Below are positions 11,480 to 20,785 of a stretch of 64,000 bases of DNA, piece after piece. The notes beneath the pieces are model-generated. The model saw only the letters and a list, made by a program, of their open reading frames with translations. It did no database searches and was not told where the DNA came from. Source of the stretch: Leuctra nigra (taxonomy: Eukaryota; Arthropoda; Insecta; Plecoptera; Leuctridae). The stretch spans positions 16,975,246 through 17,039,245 of the forward strand of contig OW203773.1 in NCBI GenBank assembly GCA_934045905.1. The letters run 5' to 3'. The position numbers and the translations under genes are program-made. Position 1 is the stretch's first letter. Each line of letters starts with the position of its first letter.

Positions 11480-11554
11480 CCCTTAAACGATCTCCCATCA
11501 CTCGCATGCGCCGGACAGAATATTATAGCAGGGAGTTGTTAAGGGGATCAACCA
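11480..11554 (+). other. Hairpin module 6 (CCCTTAAAC...TGTTAAGGG)
   Basis: The boundary motifs start 57 bp apart; inner CTCCC pairs perfectly with GGGAG. A run of 17 C lies 40 bp upstream. Confidence 0.5.
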
Positions 11555-11604
11555 CGCGACAGTTTGAGAACATTGATAGAATGCTCACAATGTGATCCGT
11601 CTGA

Positions 11605-11739
11605 TACACGATAAATTTGATTGTGTGAAAATCGCTCAAAAATGAGTTAATCCACTCAAAAATGATACGAAATTGTTCCGTTTTTGAGTAAATTAAACTC
11701 ATTATTAAGCGATTTTCACTCAATCAAATTTAGCGTGTA
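11605..11739. mobile_element. TA-flanked foldback (135 bp)
   Basis: TACACGATAAATTTGATTG at the left is the reverse complement, with few mismatches, of CAATCAAATTTAGCGTGTA at the right. The arms of about 45 bp surround a short loop. Ends are TA. Confidence 0.7.
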
Positions 11740-11759
11740 AAATGTAAGATAAAAACACT

Positions 11760-12310
11760 GGTATTAATTAAAAGCTATATAAAATGGACCACGATATTTC
11801 GCCGACATGTTCAGTCGGTTTCTTCAAGCGACACTGACAAGAAAGCTCAAAAACAAAACAAACTAATAGCTTAAAATGACCCCTACGAGCAACGTCAATA
11901 TGTATCATTTTAATTGCGTTGGGATTCTATTGTGGCAAATTATAAAGAAAACAATGTGAGAAAAAGTAAATTTGTTGATTCTGACTATATTTTATGTAAT
12001 GAAAACATTATCAGCCACCGATCTGTTTCTTCGATGACTCATGGCGCAGTATTGTGCGAAATTGTTTATATAATGCGGGATGAAAAGTTCACCGGTTGCT
12101 CAGCAGGGTTCATGCTAGTGGTTTGTTTTGTTTTGGTGTTGTCTTCCCAGTCTCGGTCTGAGGAAAGCGATCGAACGCGTCACGAAACATTGCGGTCTAT
12201 TTTATATGGCTTTTAATTATTACTTAAGTGTTTTATCCTAGATTAGTGTACATTTTAACACATTTTTGGTATCGATGTTCGCGTTTTATTAAATTATCAG
12301 TCTGATAGCA
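11760..12310. other. Unassigned stretch
   Basis: CCACGATATTTCGCCGACAT followed by TTCTTCAAGCG near 11785-11830 resembles text seen in some insect retroelement termini, but I cannot assign it. The open frame at 11914-12216 has no recognisable domain. Confidence 0.3.
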
Positions 12311-12545
12311 TATTAACAAACCCGTGAAACAATTGATGTCAAATTATACATGTGTGTTGTTCATACATGTCCTAACGGTTTTTACGTGGCATAATTTAAA
12401 AATTAATTTTATACGGCACCGAGAGAGAAGAAATTTGCTAATTTTAAACAAATATCAAACAATTATTTCGAATTAACGAAGACATTTTTAAAAAAATGTA
12501 CACCAAGTTACAATTTAAAGTTTGTCCTTTCTCTAACTATGAATG
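12310..12545 (+). mobile_element. Family D element, degenerate part
   Basis: Contains AACCCGTGAAACAATTGAT, ATTTTATACGGCACC and TTTGTCCTTTCTCTAACT in an arrangement like the central half of family D copies, with many differences. Confidence 0.4.
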
Positions 12546-12607
12546 AGTATGCAGCAAAACGCTCGCGATCGCAAGTGTTTGTGTTGAGTCATCAGTGTGT
12601 TCTCCAG

Positions 12608-12676
12608 CTCTTAACTATCGTCCATAAACGCAGTTATGCTTTATGTGGTAGGCATATTAAGAGTCGTGAATACGTC
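12608..12676 (+). other. Possible seventh, shortened hairpin module
   Basis: CTCTTAAC and TATTAAGAG are followed by TCGTGAATAC as in the other modules, but the spacing is 47 bp rather than 56-58. Confidence 0.35.
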
Positions 12677-12749
12677 CTTTATGATGATTGTTTAATGTGG
12701 GATGGGTATAAAGGTGGCAGCAATATCCATGTGGGGAACAGAGCAATTT

Positions 12750-12998
12750 GCCTTAGGCGATACTGCGCAGTACTTGCACTCCAGAGGTCCGAGGATATAA
12801 TCCTTATTCTTGGTTTCCTCATTGGAGAGAGCAAATGCTGGGAAGGTTCCATATTGATAAGCCAAAACCGCTTCCTTCCCACCGTACATCATTTCTTTAT
12901 TCTTCATTATCATTTTAATTGTTAAAATTATTTATCTATCAATATCATTATTAGAGGAAAGTTGCAGAACAGTGCGACGTTAATCACCACTAAAATAA
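12750..12998 (+). mobile_element. SINE family, diverged copy
   Basis: Contains GCAAATGCTGGGAAGGTTCC, the CTTCCTTCCCACCG stretch and GCAGAACAGTGCGACGTTAA, ending with ACCACTAAAATAAA. The head is decayed. Confidence 0.7.
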
Positions 12999-13029
12999 AA
13001 TGTAATAGAATATTACATATTATGTATGT

Positions 13030-13215
13030 ACAGCCAACAAATCATAAAACTGGATTTGAACGAAACGGATTGGCTGCTGGTCAGGTTCATTGACAATCAA
13101 ACCATATTATTTTCAACGAGATCAGAGCTGACCTACTAGAGTTAGATGATGCGTTAGTATAGACTTCATGGGATGATGCCATCACATTTTTTCAGACAAT
13201 CATTTTTTTTCTTTT
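13030..13215 (+). mobile_element. Decayed relative of the TA-flanked MITE at 41368
   Basis: Shares GGATTGGCTGCTGGTC, GAGTTAGATGATGCGTTAG and GACTTCATGGGATGATGCCA with 41368-41586. The terminal repeats are degraded. Confidence 0.7.
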
Positions 13216-14410
13216 ATCATTTGTTGAATGTACATAACAAGTAACAACCCTAAGTTATAATATAATGTTCAAACTGACCTACTCTTGTACCCTAGATATA
13301 TTGTCATTCAAAGAATTCATAAGACGAATAGATCTCAGAGAAAATAAATAACTCAAACGGTATTATACGGATTTTTTTTTTCAAACGGTACGATAAAAAA
13401 AAATTCTGATTCACCTTTTTGAGGTCGTCAGAGGTCCTTGTTTATGGCTTTATTTAGTAAATACCCTGCGGTAATTCTGTAAAGTAATACTTCAATGTAA
13501 CTGTCTAAGGGTGAGTTTCTAGCAACTAAGTATAGCATTTGACATCATTCAACTGGCAGTTAATTGAGATTCGTTACATGAATCCAAAAATGTACAACAA
13601 TCGAGAAAAATGGCATCGTGCCTTCTGCCACGACTGATGTACAGAAATTATCTCCGCCTCGGGGTAAAGTAACTGATATAACATGTTTACACAGTATAAC
13701 CCTTATGAACATTACACTCTAAGGGTGAATTTCCTGCAACCTACTCGCTCTAAGACCGAGTTATTCTTATTTCCCCGACTGAATGTTATGTTACAACTAA
13801 TGAAAGAAACTCTCTCTCAACCCAGAACTTTTCCTGTCAGTCAAGAGTGAACAAAAACACGACGATGTTCTTGGCAAAGAGCAACATTAGCATGTTTGTG
13901 AAGTTGAAGAGAAACTTTGCAAGAGCGCGTAGAGAAAAACTGACCCGGCGTTTTGACCTGACTTGACTGACGGAATGCTGTCATAAGAAAGTCTTTTATT
14001 CCGGTCCTTGAGCGGAACTGCTTTTCCGATACATTTGAGGTCAGAGTGGATAGAAGTACAGCCAAGATAGAAGGGTTCTGGGGTTTTATTAGAGAAAATA
14101 AGGAACACGACTGACCTCTGGTGGATTCTTTGGTACATAAAAATATATCCTAAGAATAAATAAATTATATTACATTTGCTTTAGTTGTTTGTTATGACTG
14201 AAAAAGTAAACTTGTAACTAAATTTCAATTTCAATTGTTTCTCCTTTTTCACTGTCCTATGGAAACACGAACTTCAAAATAAAAAAGTGCATCTAAAAAG
14301 TTTCCTGCCAGAAGTGGCTCCATCACGTATCGCTAAATTGTTTTAACGGAGTAATGGCTAAGTCGTTTACATATATATTTAACATTGGTTGAGGTTAATG
14401 TTTACACATC
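13216..14410. other. Unassigned, partly GC-richer
   Basis: CTAAGGGTGA followed by TTTC and GCAACT/CC occurs twice (about 13506 and 13722), a short local duplication. 13800-14130 has two overlapping antisense open frames without family features. Confidence 0.35.
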
Positions 14411-14417
14411 GGTACCT

Positions 14418-14566
14418 CAGAGGTAGAAGGTCGGAAGTCCATTGTGAGCTCAAAAAACAGTAATTCTGCTTTTATCGAATCATATTTGTAAGACATCAGT
14501 CATTTTCAATTCATTAGAGTTTGCCCCGCAAAATCGAGAAAATTGACTTCCGCCCTTCTATCTCTA
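14418..14566 (+). mobile_element. MITE family A, internally deleted
   Basis: Left end CAGAGGTAGAAGGTCGGAAG and right end ACTTCCGCCCTTCTATCTCT are family A terminal repeats; the centre is shortened. Confidence 0.75.
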
Positions 14567-14579
14567 AGGTAATACAGAT

Positions 14580-14840
14580 ATATTTGCAACAATTAACAAA
14601 GAGATCGCTTGTAATTTGTCGCAGTTGCTGTTGTAGATCGTGACACAGAAGTTTGCAACCATTAACAAAGAGATCGCTTGTAATTTGTCGCAGAAGATGT
14701 TGTAGCTCGTGACACAGAAGTTTGCGACGATTAACAAGGCCACCCATTGTATTCCGTCGCAGTTGGTGTTGCAGCTCGTGACACAGAAGTTTGCGACGAT
14801 TAACAAGGCCACCCATTGCATTCGTCGCAGAAGATGTTGC
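14580..14840. repeat. 66-bp minisatellite, four units
   Basis: Four consecutive units contain TTTGC(A/G)AC..TTAACAA and CGTGACACAGAAG. Units 1-2 share GAGATCGCTTGTAATTTGTC and units 3-4 share GGCCACCCATTG, while the spacer alternates (TTGGTGTTG, AAGATGTTG). This indicates duplication of a dimer. It reads as a 22-residue repeat on the minus strand (GGLVNRRKLLCHELQH), but I see no gene context. Confidence 0.85.
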
Positions 14841-15054
14841 GGTCGGGCGCGCTGCCAAGTAATCTTCTTCTTGCGAACTCTGCTGGCTGCTTTAACAAGA
14901 GTGGGACATTAATTATAGGTGGCTCTAAGGTTCGCCGAGCTTTATCGTGACACTTGGCTACTCACAAGAAGTGGACACTAAGGTGGATGTGAGACAGTAA
15001 TGGGAGGAGGGTTTTAAAGCGGTCTAAGATGAGTTAAAGCGGTCACTGCTTTGC

Positions 15055-15500
15055 TAAGCGAGCGTCACTACGGTATTCTTACAGCACTTCTTCAGTTTGT
15101 TTATTATCTTTGGTTTTGTATAGGCGCAATGTCCAGGTCGAACTGTTCAAACCAATCAACCTGAAATTTTGGACACTCACTATAAATCATATGAGCGGTC
15201 ACGTGTATTTTTTTAACAAAATCATGTTATTGGATGAAATTTAAAAATGGAACCATGACCGATTAACTGCACATTTTGCACTGTTTTGGGAACAAAGTGT
15301 TAGATGTTTTTGATAATTGTCAAACAAATTTGTCAATAATTAAAAACTAATTGGTATTTTAGTGACGTTTTATGCTTGTTTTGAAATATTTGTAATATTG
15401 TTTTTCCAAAAAAATTTACAAGAAGTCATAACTGTTCCTTTGACGAATTTAATTCCAAGTATTTTCCGTGAATTCGCATGCAATAGTACGAAGGCGCGCG
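15055..15500 (+). mobile_element. Helitron-like H1 element, 3'-truncated
   Basis: Begins AAGCGAGCGTCACTACGG and carries H1 interior sequence; near 15472 it matches AATTCGCATGCAATA of the copy at 23525-23889 and then diverges before the CTAG terminus. Confidence 0.5.
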
Positions 15501-15561
15501 ATATTATTTGATTTTGCAGTTATCATTAATAATAAAAAAAAAAAAATCCCGTGTCCACTTT

Positions 15562-15850
15562 TGAAAACTGTCAAAACACGTGCTTTTATGTTAAATATTA
15601 CATTCGTAATAGTGGATATAATTAATATCTCAACATTTTGTTGGAAGGGTTAAGAAAGAGCGCATGTGTTTGCCGACAACATTGTGTCAGGTTTGCGATG
15701 CATGTGTGTCCGTTTATTAGAATAAAGTTGGCTGTTGGCTGAATTTATAGGTGCAAGGAAGTAAAATCATATTCGAAGATATTTGGCAGTTCATTTCTGC
15801 GTAGATTAGTTCCAACCGGGAGAATTGTCTTTGCTAAACTGACCTCTTCC
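15562..15850 (+). repeat. Dispersed repeat G, copy 1
   Basis: About 80% similar by eye to 42050-42390, including TAGTGGATATAATTAATATC and CAGGAAGTAAAATCAT-like text. Class unknown. Confidence 0.65.
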
Positions 15851-16218
15851 GAGAGGGATTTTGTTGTCACTACGCCTGACCCTTAAGACAAAAGCCGACA
15901 TTTGAACTCAATCAAAACTACTTCTCACAAAACGTCTACAAATCCTCCCTGACATCTAACATTTGTCCGTCGATTCCGGCTGAATGTTCTTCTCCGGAGG
16001 CGGTACTTAAGTCAACAATTCTGTATACTTCAAAAGGTCGGAAGCCCATATCCTTGAATTTATGTTGCAATTTGTAATAACGTAATCAATAGTTTAGTCA
16101 TTTGACTGATGTCAACAAATACAGTTTTTAAAGTATTCTCTTACACAATGATGACTCATGTCACCAATTACTTGTTTTTGAGCTCACCTCAAGAATCATT
16201 AAAATTTGTTAAATTACA

Positions 16219-16434
16219 TGTACACTTGGCCAAACAAAACTTTAACGTTCAATAAACCTGATAGGCTGATAAAAGTAAGATCGCACCATCAGAAGTCAGT
16301 CTAAGCGATCTCATTGTCTCACTCTAGTAGGTGACCTTACATTTCAATGATAATAACAAGCTTTGATGTTATGGGACATGGCAGCAGTAATTCAAATTTG
16401 GTCAACGTTCAAGTTTTGTTTGGCCGAGTGTACA
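16219..16434. mobile_element. Foldback MITE (216 bp)
   Basis: TGTACACTTGGCCAAACAAA and TTTGTTTGGCCGAGTGTACA are terminal inverted repeats. It is absent from the paralogous position in unit 2 (around 17060), which gives a natural empty site. Confidence 0.8.
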
Positions 16435-16504
16435 TTAATTACGTGCCTATATCTATATCATTCGTAAAATAATTGCGTCAGAGAAAAAAAAAATCTGTTG
16501 AAAA

Positions 16505-16700
16505 AAATCATCAGATTTTTTTCGGCCATTTTGGAAAAAATCATCAGTTTTTTTTCGGCCATTTTGGAAAAAACTGTCAGATTTTTGTCAACCATTTTGG
16601 AAAAAATCGTCAGATTTTTCCGGCTATTTTGGAAAAAATTTACACTTTTTTTGTCAGCCATTATGGAAAAAATCCTCAGATTTTTTCAGACATTTTGATT
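16505..16700. repeat. 33-bp minisatellite, array 1
   Basis: About six units of the form CAGATTTTTTTCGGCCATTT followed by TGGAAAAAATCAT. Because 33 is a multiple of 3, open frames appear in several phases; they are not genes. Confidence 0.85.
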
Positions 16701-16705
16701 TGAAC

Positions 16706-17334
16706 TCATCTTATTTACACACAATCTTCGGACATTTGAACTTAATAAAAACTACTTCTTACGTCTACAAAAAATCCTCCCTGACATCTAACATTTGTCC
16801 GTCGAAATCGTCTCAATGTTCTTCAACTTCTCCGGACGCGAAACTTAAGTCAACAATTCTGTACTTCAGAGGGTCGGAAGCCCATTTCATCGAATTTATG
16901 TTGCAATTATTTTGTAATAACGTAATCAATAGTTTAGTCATTTGACTGATGTCAACAAATACAGTTTTTCAAGTATTCTCTTACACAATGATGACTCATG
17001 TCACCAATTACTTGTTTTTGAGCTCACCTCAAGAATCATTGAAATTTGTTAAATACATGTCCTCTAAGTATATCTATATCATTCGTAAAATACAAATCGT
17101 CAGAGTAAAAAAAATAAAAAATTATGAAAAAAATGTTCAGATTTTTTTCGGCCATTTTGGAAAAAACATTAGATTTTTTTCGGCCATTTTGGAAAAAAAT
17201 GTCAGAATTTTGTCAGCCATTTTGGAAAAAATCACCAGATTTTTTTCGGCCATTTTGGAAAAATTCAAAGATTTTTGTCAGCCATTTTGCAAAAAATTCT
17301 CAGATTTTTTCAGACATTTTGATTTGAACTGATC
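16706..17334 (+). repeat. Segmental duplication, unit 2
   Basis: Tandem copy of 15889-16705 with a MITE A remnant at about 16866-17050 and its own 33-bp array, without the 216-bp foldback. Confidence 0.8.
17132..17327. repeat. 33-bp minisatellite, array 2
   Basis: About six units matching array 1 (TCGGCCATTTTGGAAAAA). Unit order and variants differ from array 1, indicating turnover after the duplication. Confidence 0.85.
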
Positions 17335-18765
17335 TAGTGGAGCGGTCGCTCCACGCCAGCCAAGTCGTACGGCGCGCGCACACACTCATTTAAAAAGGCT
17401 GGAGCAAACCCACTTTTACTGTAAGCATCAAAGTAGCATTTTCGGCCTACTGGATCTTAAAATTGGAAAATCTCACATTGTTGCGATATATCTTAATTTC
17501 GAGCTATGGCCCACCCTACAACAAATACCAAATTTGGGAACAATAGGTTACGCCCTTTGCGCGCTAGAGGGCCGTGAAAACAGTGTTTTAGGGCGGTTTT
17601 CATCATAATCTCAGTAGTAGTAGTAGTAGGGTGGAGCTAAAATATGGTAAACAGGCCACAGCATAAACGGCTGAACCGATTGATTTAAAATTTTTACCAC
17701 ATATGCACTTTTGGCGTCTGAGGTGCCTTTTGCTATAACTGGTTTTATGCCGCCATTTTGAAACCGGAAGTGACGTCATATCTCGTCAACGGCTGGACCG
17801 ATTGGAACGAAAATTGCGCCAAACGATCCAGACGGTCATCTATATGCATGATAAGTAGCAAAAGACTAAACATTATGTTAAAGAAACCGGAAATGACGTA
17901 ATGAAATTTGAAATACATCGATTGGCTTTTTGGCAACAAAGATTGATCCGATTATTTTGATATTTATGTAACGTATGTACTTTTGACGTCTCATGTGACT
18001 TGTTATAAAACCAACCGGAAGTGACATCATATCTCAATAACGGCTAAATAGATTTCAACGAAACCAGCGCAAAACAATTTAGACGGTCAACTTTATGTAT
18101 TATCATCAATAATATTTGCAGTTTCCCATACCTAAACCGGAAATGACGTCACACATTTTAATAATCTCACAAATTTTTATTTTGATGCAATAAATATACT
18201 ATTTGAGACAGCTTATAAAATTATAATCATGTTTTAAATATACGATAAGGGGTCAGAGATTTCAGCCGCCATTTTTAAACCGGAAGTAACGTCATATCTC
18301 AAAAACTGGTAGACAAATCGGTATGAAACTAGCGCCAAACGATTCGGATGGCCATCTCTATGGAATATGAACAGTACAAATAGAATTTTCCTATTTATGA
18401 GACCGGAAATGACGTCATTTAAATGTATAAATTATTATAATTCCCTCCTATACAATAAATACATATTCAGAAAGCTTTAAATGATACACATCATGTATAG
18501 AAATAAATTCTATGTGGCATTGCAGAAAGTTCAGCAGCCATTTTGAAAACCGAAGTGTTTCCATATCTCGGAACTGGGTTGACTGATTGGAATGAAACCT
18601 TTGCTATTCTTCGTGAAAGATCATTTAAAGCAATTATTTAGGACCATACGCTGCTATTCATTAGTGGTAACGAAATTGTAAAAGGTGATGATTTTTTAAA
18701 AGAATTTAGTAATTGTTCATTTCATATGTGTCACAAGTTGTTAGAATAAACTAAAAAAAGGAGTG
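17335..18765 (-). mobile_element. Helitron-like element with internal GTGACGTCA repeats
   Basis: Its putative 3' end on the minus strand is TTGGCTGGCGTGGAGC GACC GCTCCACTAG, a 7-bp hairpin immediately followed by CTAG (17335-17338). The same terminus occurs at about 9375 and 45200. The body holds four diverged units of about 260 bp, each starting CCGGAAGTGACGTCATATCT or a variant (17763, 18015, 18280, 18549) and carrying CCGGAAATGACG about 123 bp later. The far end is approximate and the class is an inference. Confidence 0.45.
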
Positions 18766-18767
18766 AT

Positions 18768-19167
18768 ATCCCCATAAAAAACACTTCGTGTAAAAATACC
18801 AGCCAAGTCTCTTCAACTAAAAAAAATATGAAATCTAAAAATTCTGCACTGAAAAGTAGTGATATCAAAAAATTAGCCAAGTCAAAACTTTATTTGAAAA
18901 TCAAAAAATACTTGGCGCATCGTGTATATAAATAGCTTAGAAGTATTGGCCAGATATAAAATATACATCAAATATACATATACATAGTATACCTATAATG
19001 CCCTAAAAAAAACGATGCGCCAAGTATTTTTTGATTTTCAAATAAAGTTTTGACTTGGCTAATTTTTTGATATCACTACTTTTCAGTGCAGAATTTTTAG
19101 ATTTCATATTTTTTTTAGTTGAAGAGACTTGGCTGGTATTTTTACACGAAGTGTTTTTTATGGGGAT
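18768..19167. mobile_element. Foldback MITE (400 bp)
   Basis: ATCCCCATAAAAAACACTTC at the left is the exact reverse complement of GAAGTGTTTTTTATGGGGAT at the right. The arms of about 180 bp include TTTGACTTGGCTAATTTTTT and are nearly perfect, indicating a recent insertion. A decayed relative is at 33640-33885. Confidence 0.85.
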
Positions 19168-19296
19168 CTTATTTACACACAATCTTCGGTCATTTGAACT
19201 TAATAAAAACTACTTCTTACGTCTACAAATCCTCCCTGACATCTAACATTTGTCCGTCGAATCCGATGTTCTTCTCCGGACGCGAAACCTAAGTCA
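19168..19296 (+). repeat. Third, partial copy of the 15.9-17.3 kb unit
   Basis: ATCTTATTTACACACAATCT and ACATCTAACATTTGTCCGTC match the start of unit 2. It ends after GGACGCGAAACCTAAGTCAA. Confidence 0.8.
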
Positions 19297-19640
19297 ATAA
19301 TTGATCAAGCCGATGAGACCGAAGGCTTCTCAAACACCATCCGCCCGAGTGAATTATTCGACAGTGCTGAAAGTTTAATAAAGTGCTGCTCGGAAGTTCA
19401 ACATAACTTCGGGATGAATTTAAGCGCCACTTTGTCGCCGCGAATAATTCAATTCGACGTGGCTGCGCGTTTTACGTGACGCAAATATGAAATGTGTGCA
19501 GGAATTTTAATACGTTTTGGTGACCGTTTGTTGCGGCATAACTCTTTGACGAGTGGGTGGGAAATATGGCGTGAAAAATGAGCTCATCGTGTCTTTTCGG
19601 TTTTTTGAAAATTCTGTGAGGAGGTAAGAAAATTATATCT
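19297..19640. other. Non-repetitive, GC-richer segment
   Basis: No repeat match inside the window and no coding frame; more complex composition than its surroundings. It could be a conserved noncoding element. Confidence 0.3.
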
Positions 19641-19712
19641 GTATCTATGAGGTAGAAAGACGGAAGTATATTTTCTCGATTTAATGACAAAATCAAGCTC
19701 TGTCGATTACCA

Positions 19713-20105
19713 TTTAAGAGGGTTTGGTAGTGAGCGTGGCCTTGACGAGTTTTTTAATCGATTTTTATCAATATCTTTTTCCAGTGTAATTGTTAACAAA
19801 ATAGGGCTATGGACGTGAATTCAGAACAGTTCAATGAAAATAATTTCATAGTTTGGAATAAGCTATTAGTTTTATTGTGTCCAACAGGTGTTTAGAACCC
19901 AAAAATTACTAAATTTTCGGGTTCTTAACACCTGTAGGACACAATAAAACTAATAGCTTATTCCAAACTATGAAATTATCTTCATTGAACTGTTCTGAAT
20001 TCACGTCCATAGCCCTATTTTGTTAACAATTACACTGGAAAAAGATATTGATAAAAATCGATTAAAAAACTCTTTAAGGTCAAACTCACTACCAAGCCCT
20101 CTTAA
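19713..20105. mobile_element. TTAA foldback family B, copy 1
   Basis: About 390 bp; TTAAGAGGGTTTGGTAGTGA and the right end ACTCACTACCAAGCCCTCTTAA-type sequence are inverted repeats, with arms extending to the centre around a GGGTTC loop. Flanked by TTAA, one copy of which is shared with copy 2. Confidence 0.85.
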
Positions 20106-20495
20106 GGCGGCTGAGTAGGGAGTTTGACCTGAAGAGTTTTTAATCAATTTATATCAACATCTTTTACCAATGTAATGTTAATGAAATAAGGCAACGTACA
20201 AAATCTTCAGAACTGTTCAATGAAAATACTGGTAGTTTGAAATGGGTATTAGTTTTATTTCGTCCTACAGACGTATAGTGCCATATTTTTACTAATTTTC
20301 AGGCACTAAACGTCTGTAAGACAGAATAAAAATAATAAACCATTCCAAGCTATGCAATTATTTTCATTGAACTGTTCTGAATACTCGTACAAAGCCTTAT
20401 TTTATAACTAATTACCTGTAATTACATAGGTAAAAGATATTGATAAAAATCGATTAAAAATTCTTCAAGATTAAACTCACTAATCATTGTCTTAA
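20102..20495. mobile_element. TTAA foldback family B, copy 2
   Basis: Same structure as copy 1 but more diverged. It starts at the TTAA that ends copy 1 and ends at TTAA 20492-20495. Other family members: 30042-30424, 35923-36312 and 44066-44447. Confidence 0.85.
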
Positions 20496-20694
20496 CATAT
20501 TGTCAACAAATCCAGTTATATTGAAGTATTCTCTTACACAATTACTCTTGTCACCATTACAAATATGATTGGATAAAGACAGAATTACTTGTATTAGAGC
20601 TCACCTCTAGGAACATTGAAATATACTTCCGCCCTTCTACCAGTGACATACAGATATGAAGTCATCCTGCTGAATGATGCGGGTTTTAATTATG

Positions 20695-20785
20695 TCGACA
20701 GGCAAATGATGGGAAGGTTCTCTGTTATAGGCCACGACCGCCTCCTTTCCACCGACCATCCTTACATACTTTTTCATACTCTTCT
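20695..20785 (+). mobile_element. SINE family, body fragment
   Basis: CGACAGGCAAATGATGGGAA and GGCCACGACCGCCTCCTTTC match the SINE body at 34110-34180. The open frame 20616-21089 spans this fragment and the MITE end and is not a gene. Confidence 0.75.

Larger units (their letters stand above)
15889..16705 (+). repeat. Segmental duplication, unit 1
   Basis: Repeated in tandem at 16706-17334 with the same order: TTTGAACT..AAAACTAC, ACATCTAACATTTGTCCGTC, a MITE A remnant (16030-16205), and a 33-bp minisatellite. Unit 1 alone contains the foldback at 16219-16434, so that insertion postdates the duplication. The start of a third copy lies at 19168-19296. Confidence 0.8.
19647..20643 (+). mobile_element. 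MITE family A split by two TTAA foldbacks
   Basis: The left part (GAGGTAGAAAGACGGAAGT to ATTACCATTTAA) and right part (TTAACATATTGTCAACAAAT to TTCCGCCCTTCTAC) are the two halves of one family A element. Comparison with the uninterrupted copies at 6877 and 28399 shows the break lies at CATTTAACTGATGTCAAC. Confidence 0.8.

Noticed and set aside
11760..11880. Penelope-like element terminus
   Set aside because: Only a short resemblance (CCACGATATTTCG... TTCTTCAAGCG); no coding or paired repeat was found.
14514..14858. 114-codon antisense frame with 22-residue repeats as a protein gene
   Set aside because: It is explained by a 66-bp minisatellite running into a MITE A terminus.
16458..17332. Phe/Lys/Asn-rich frames on both strands
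   Set aside because: Translations of the 33-bp minisatellites, open in several phases because the unit is a multiple of three.
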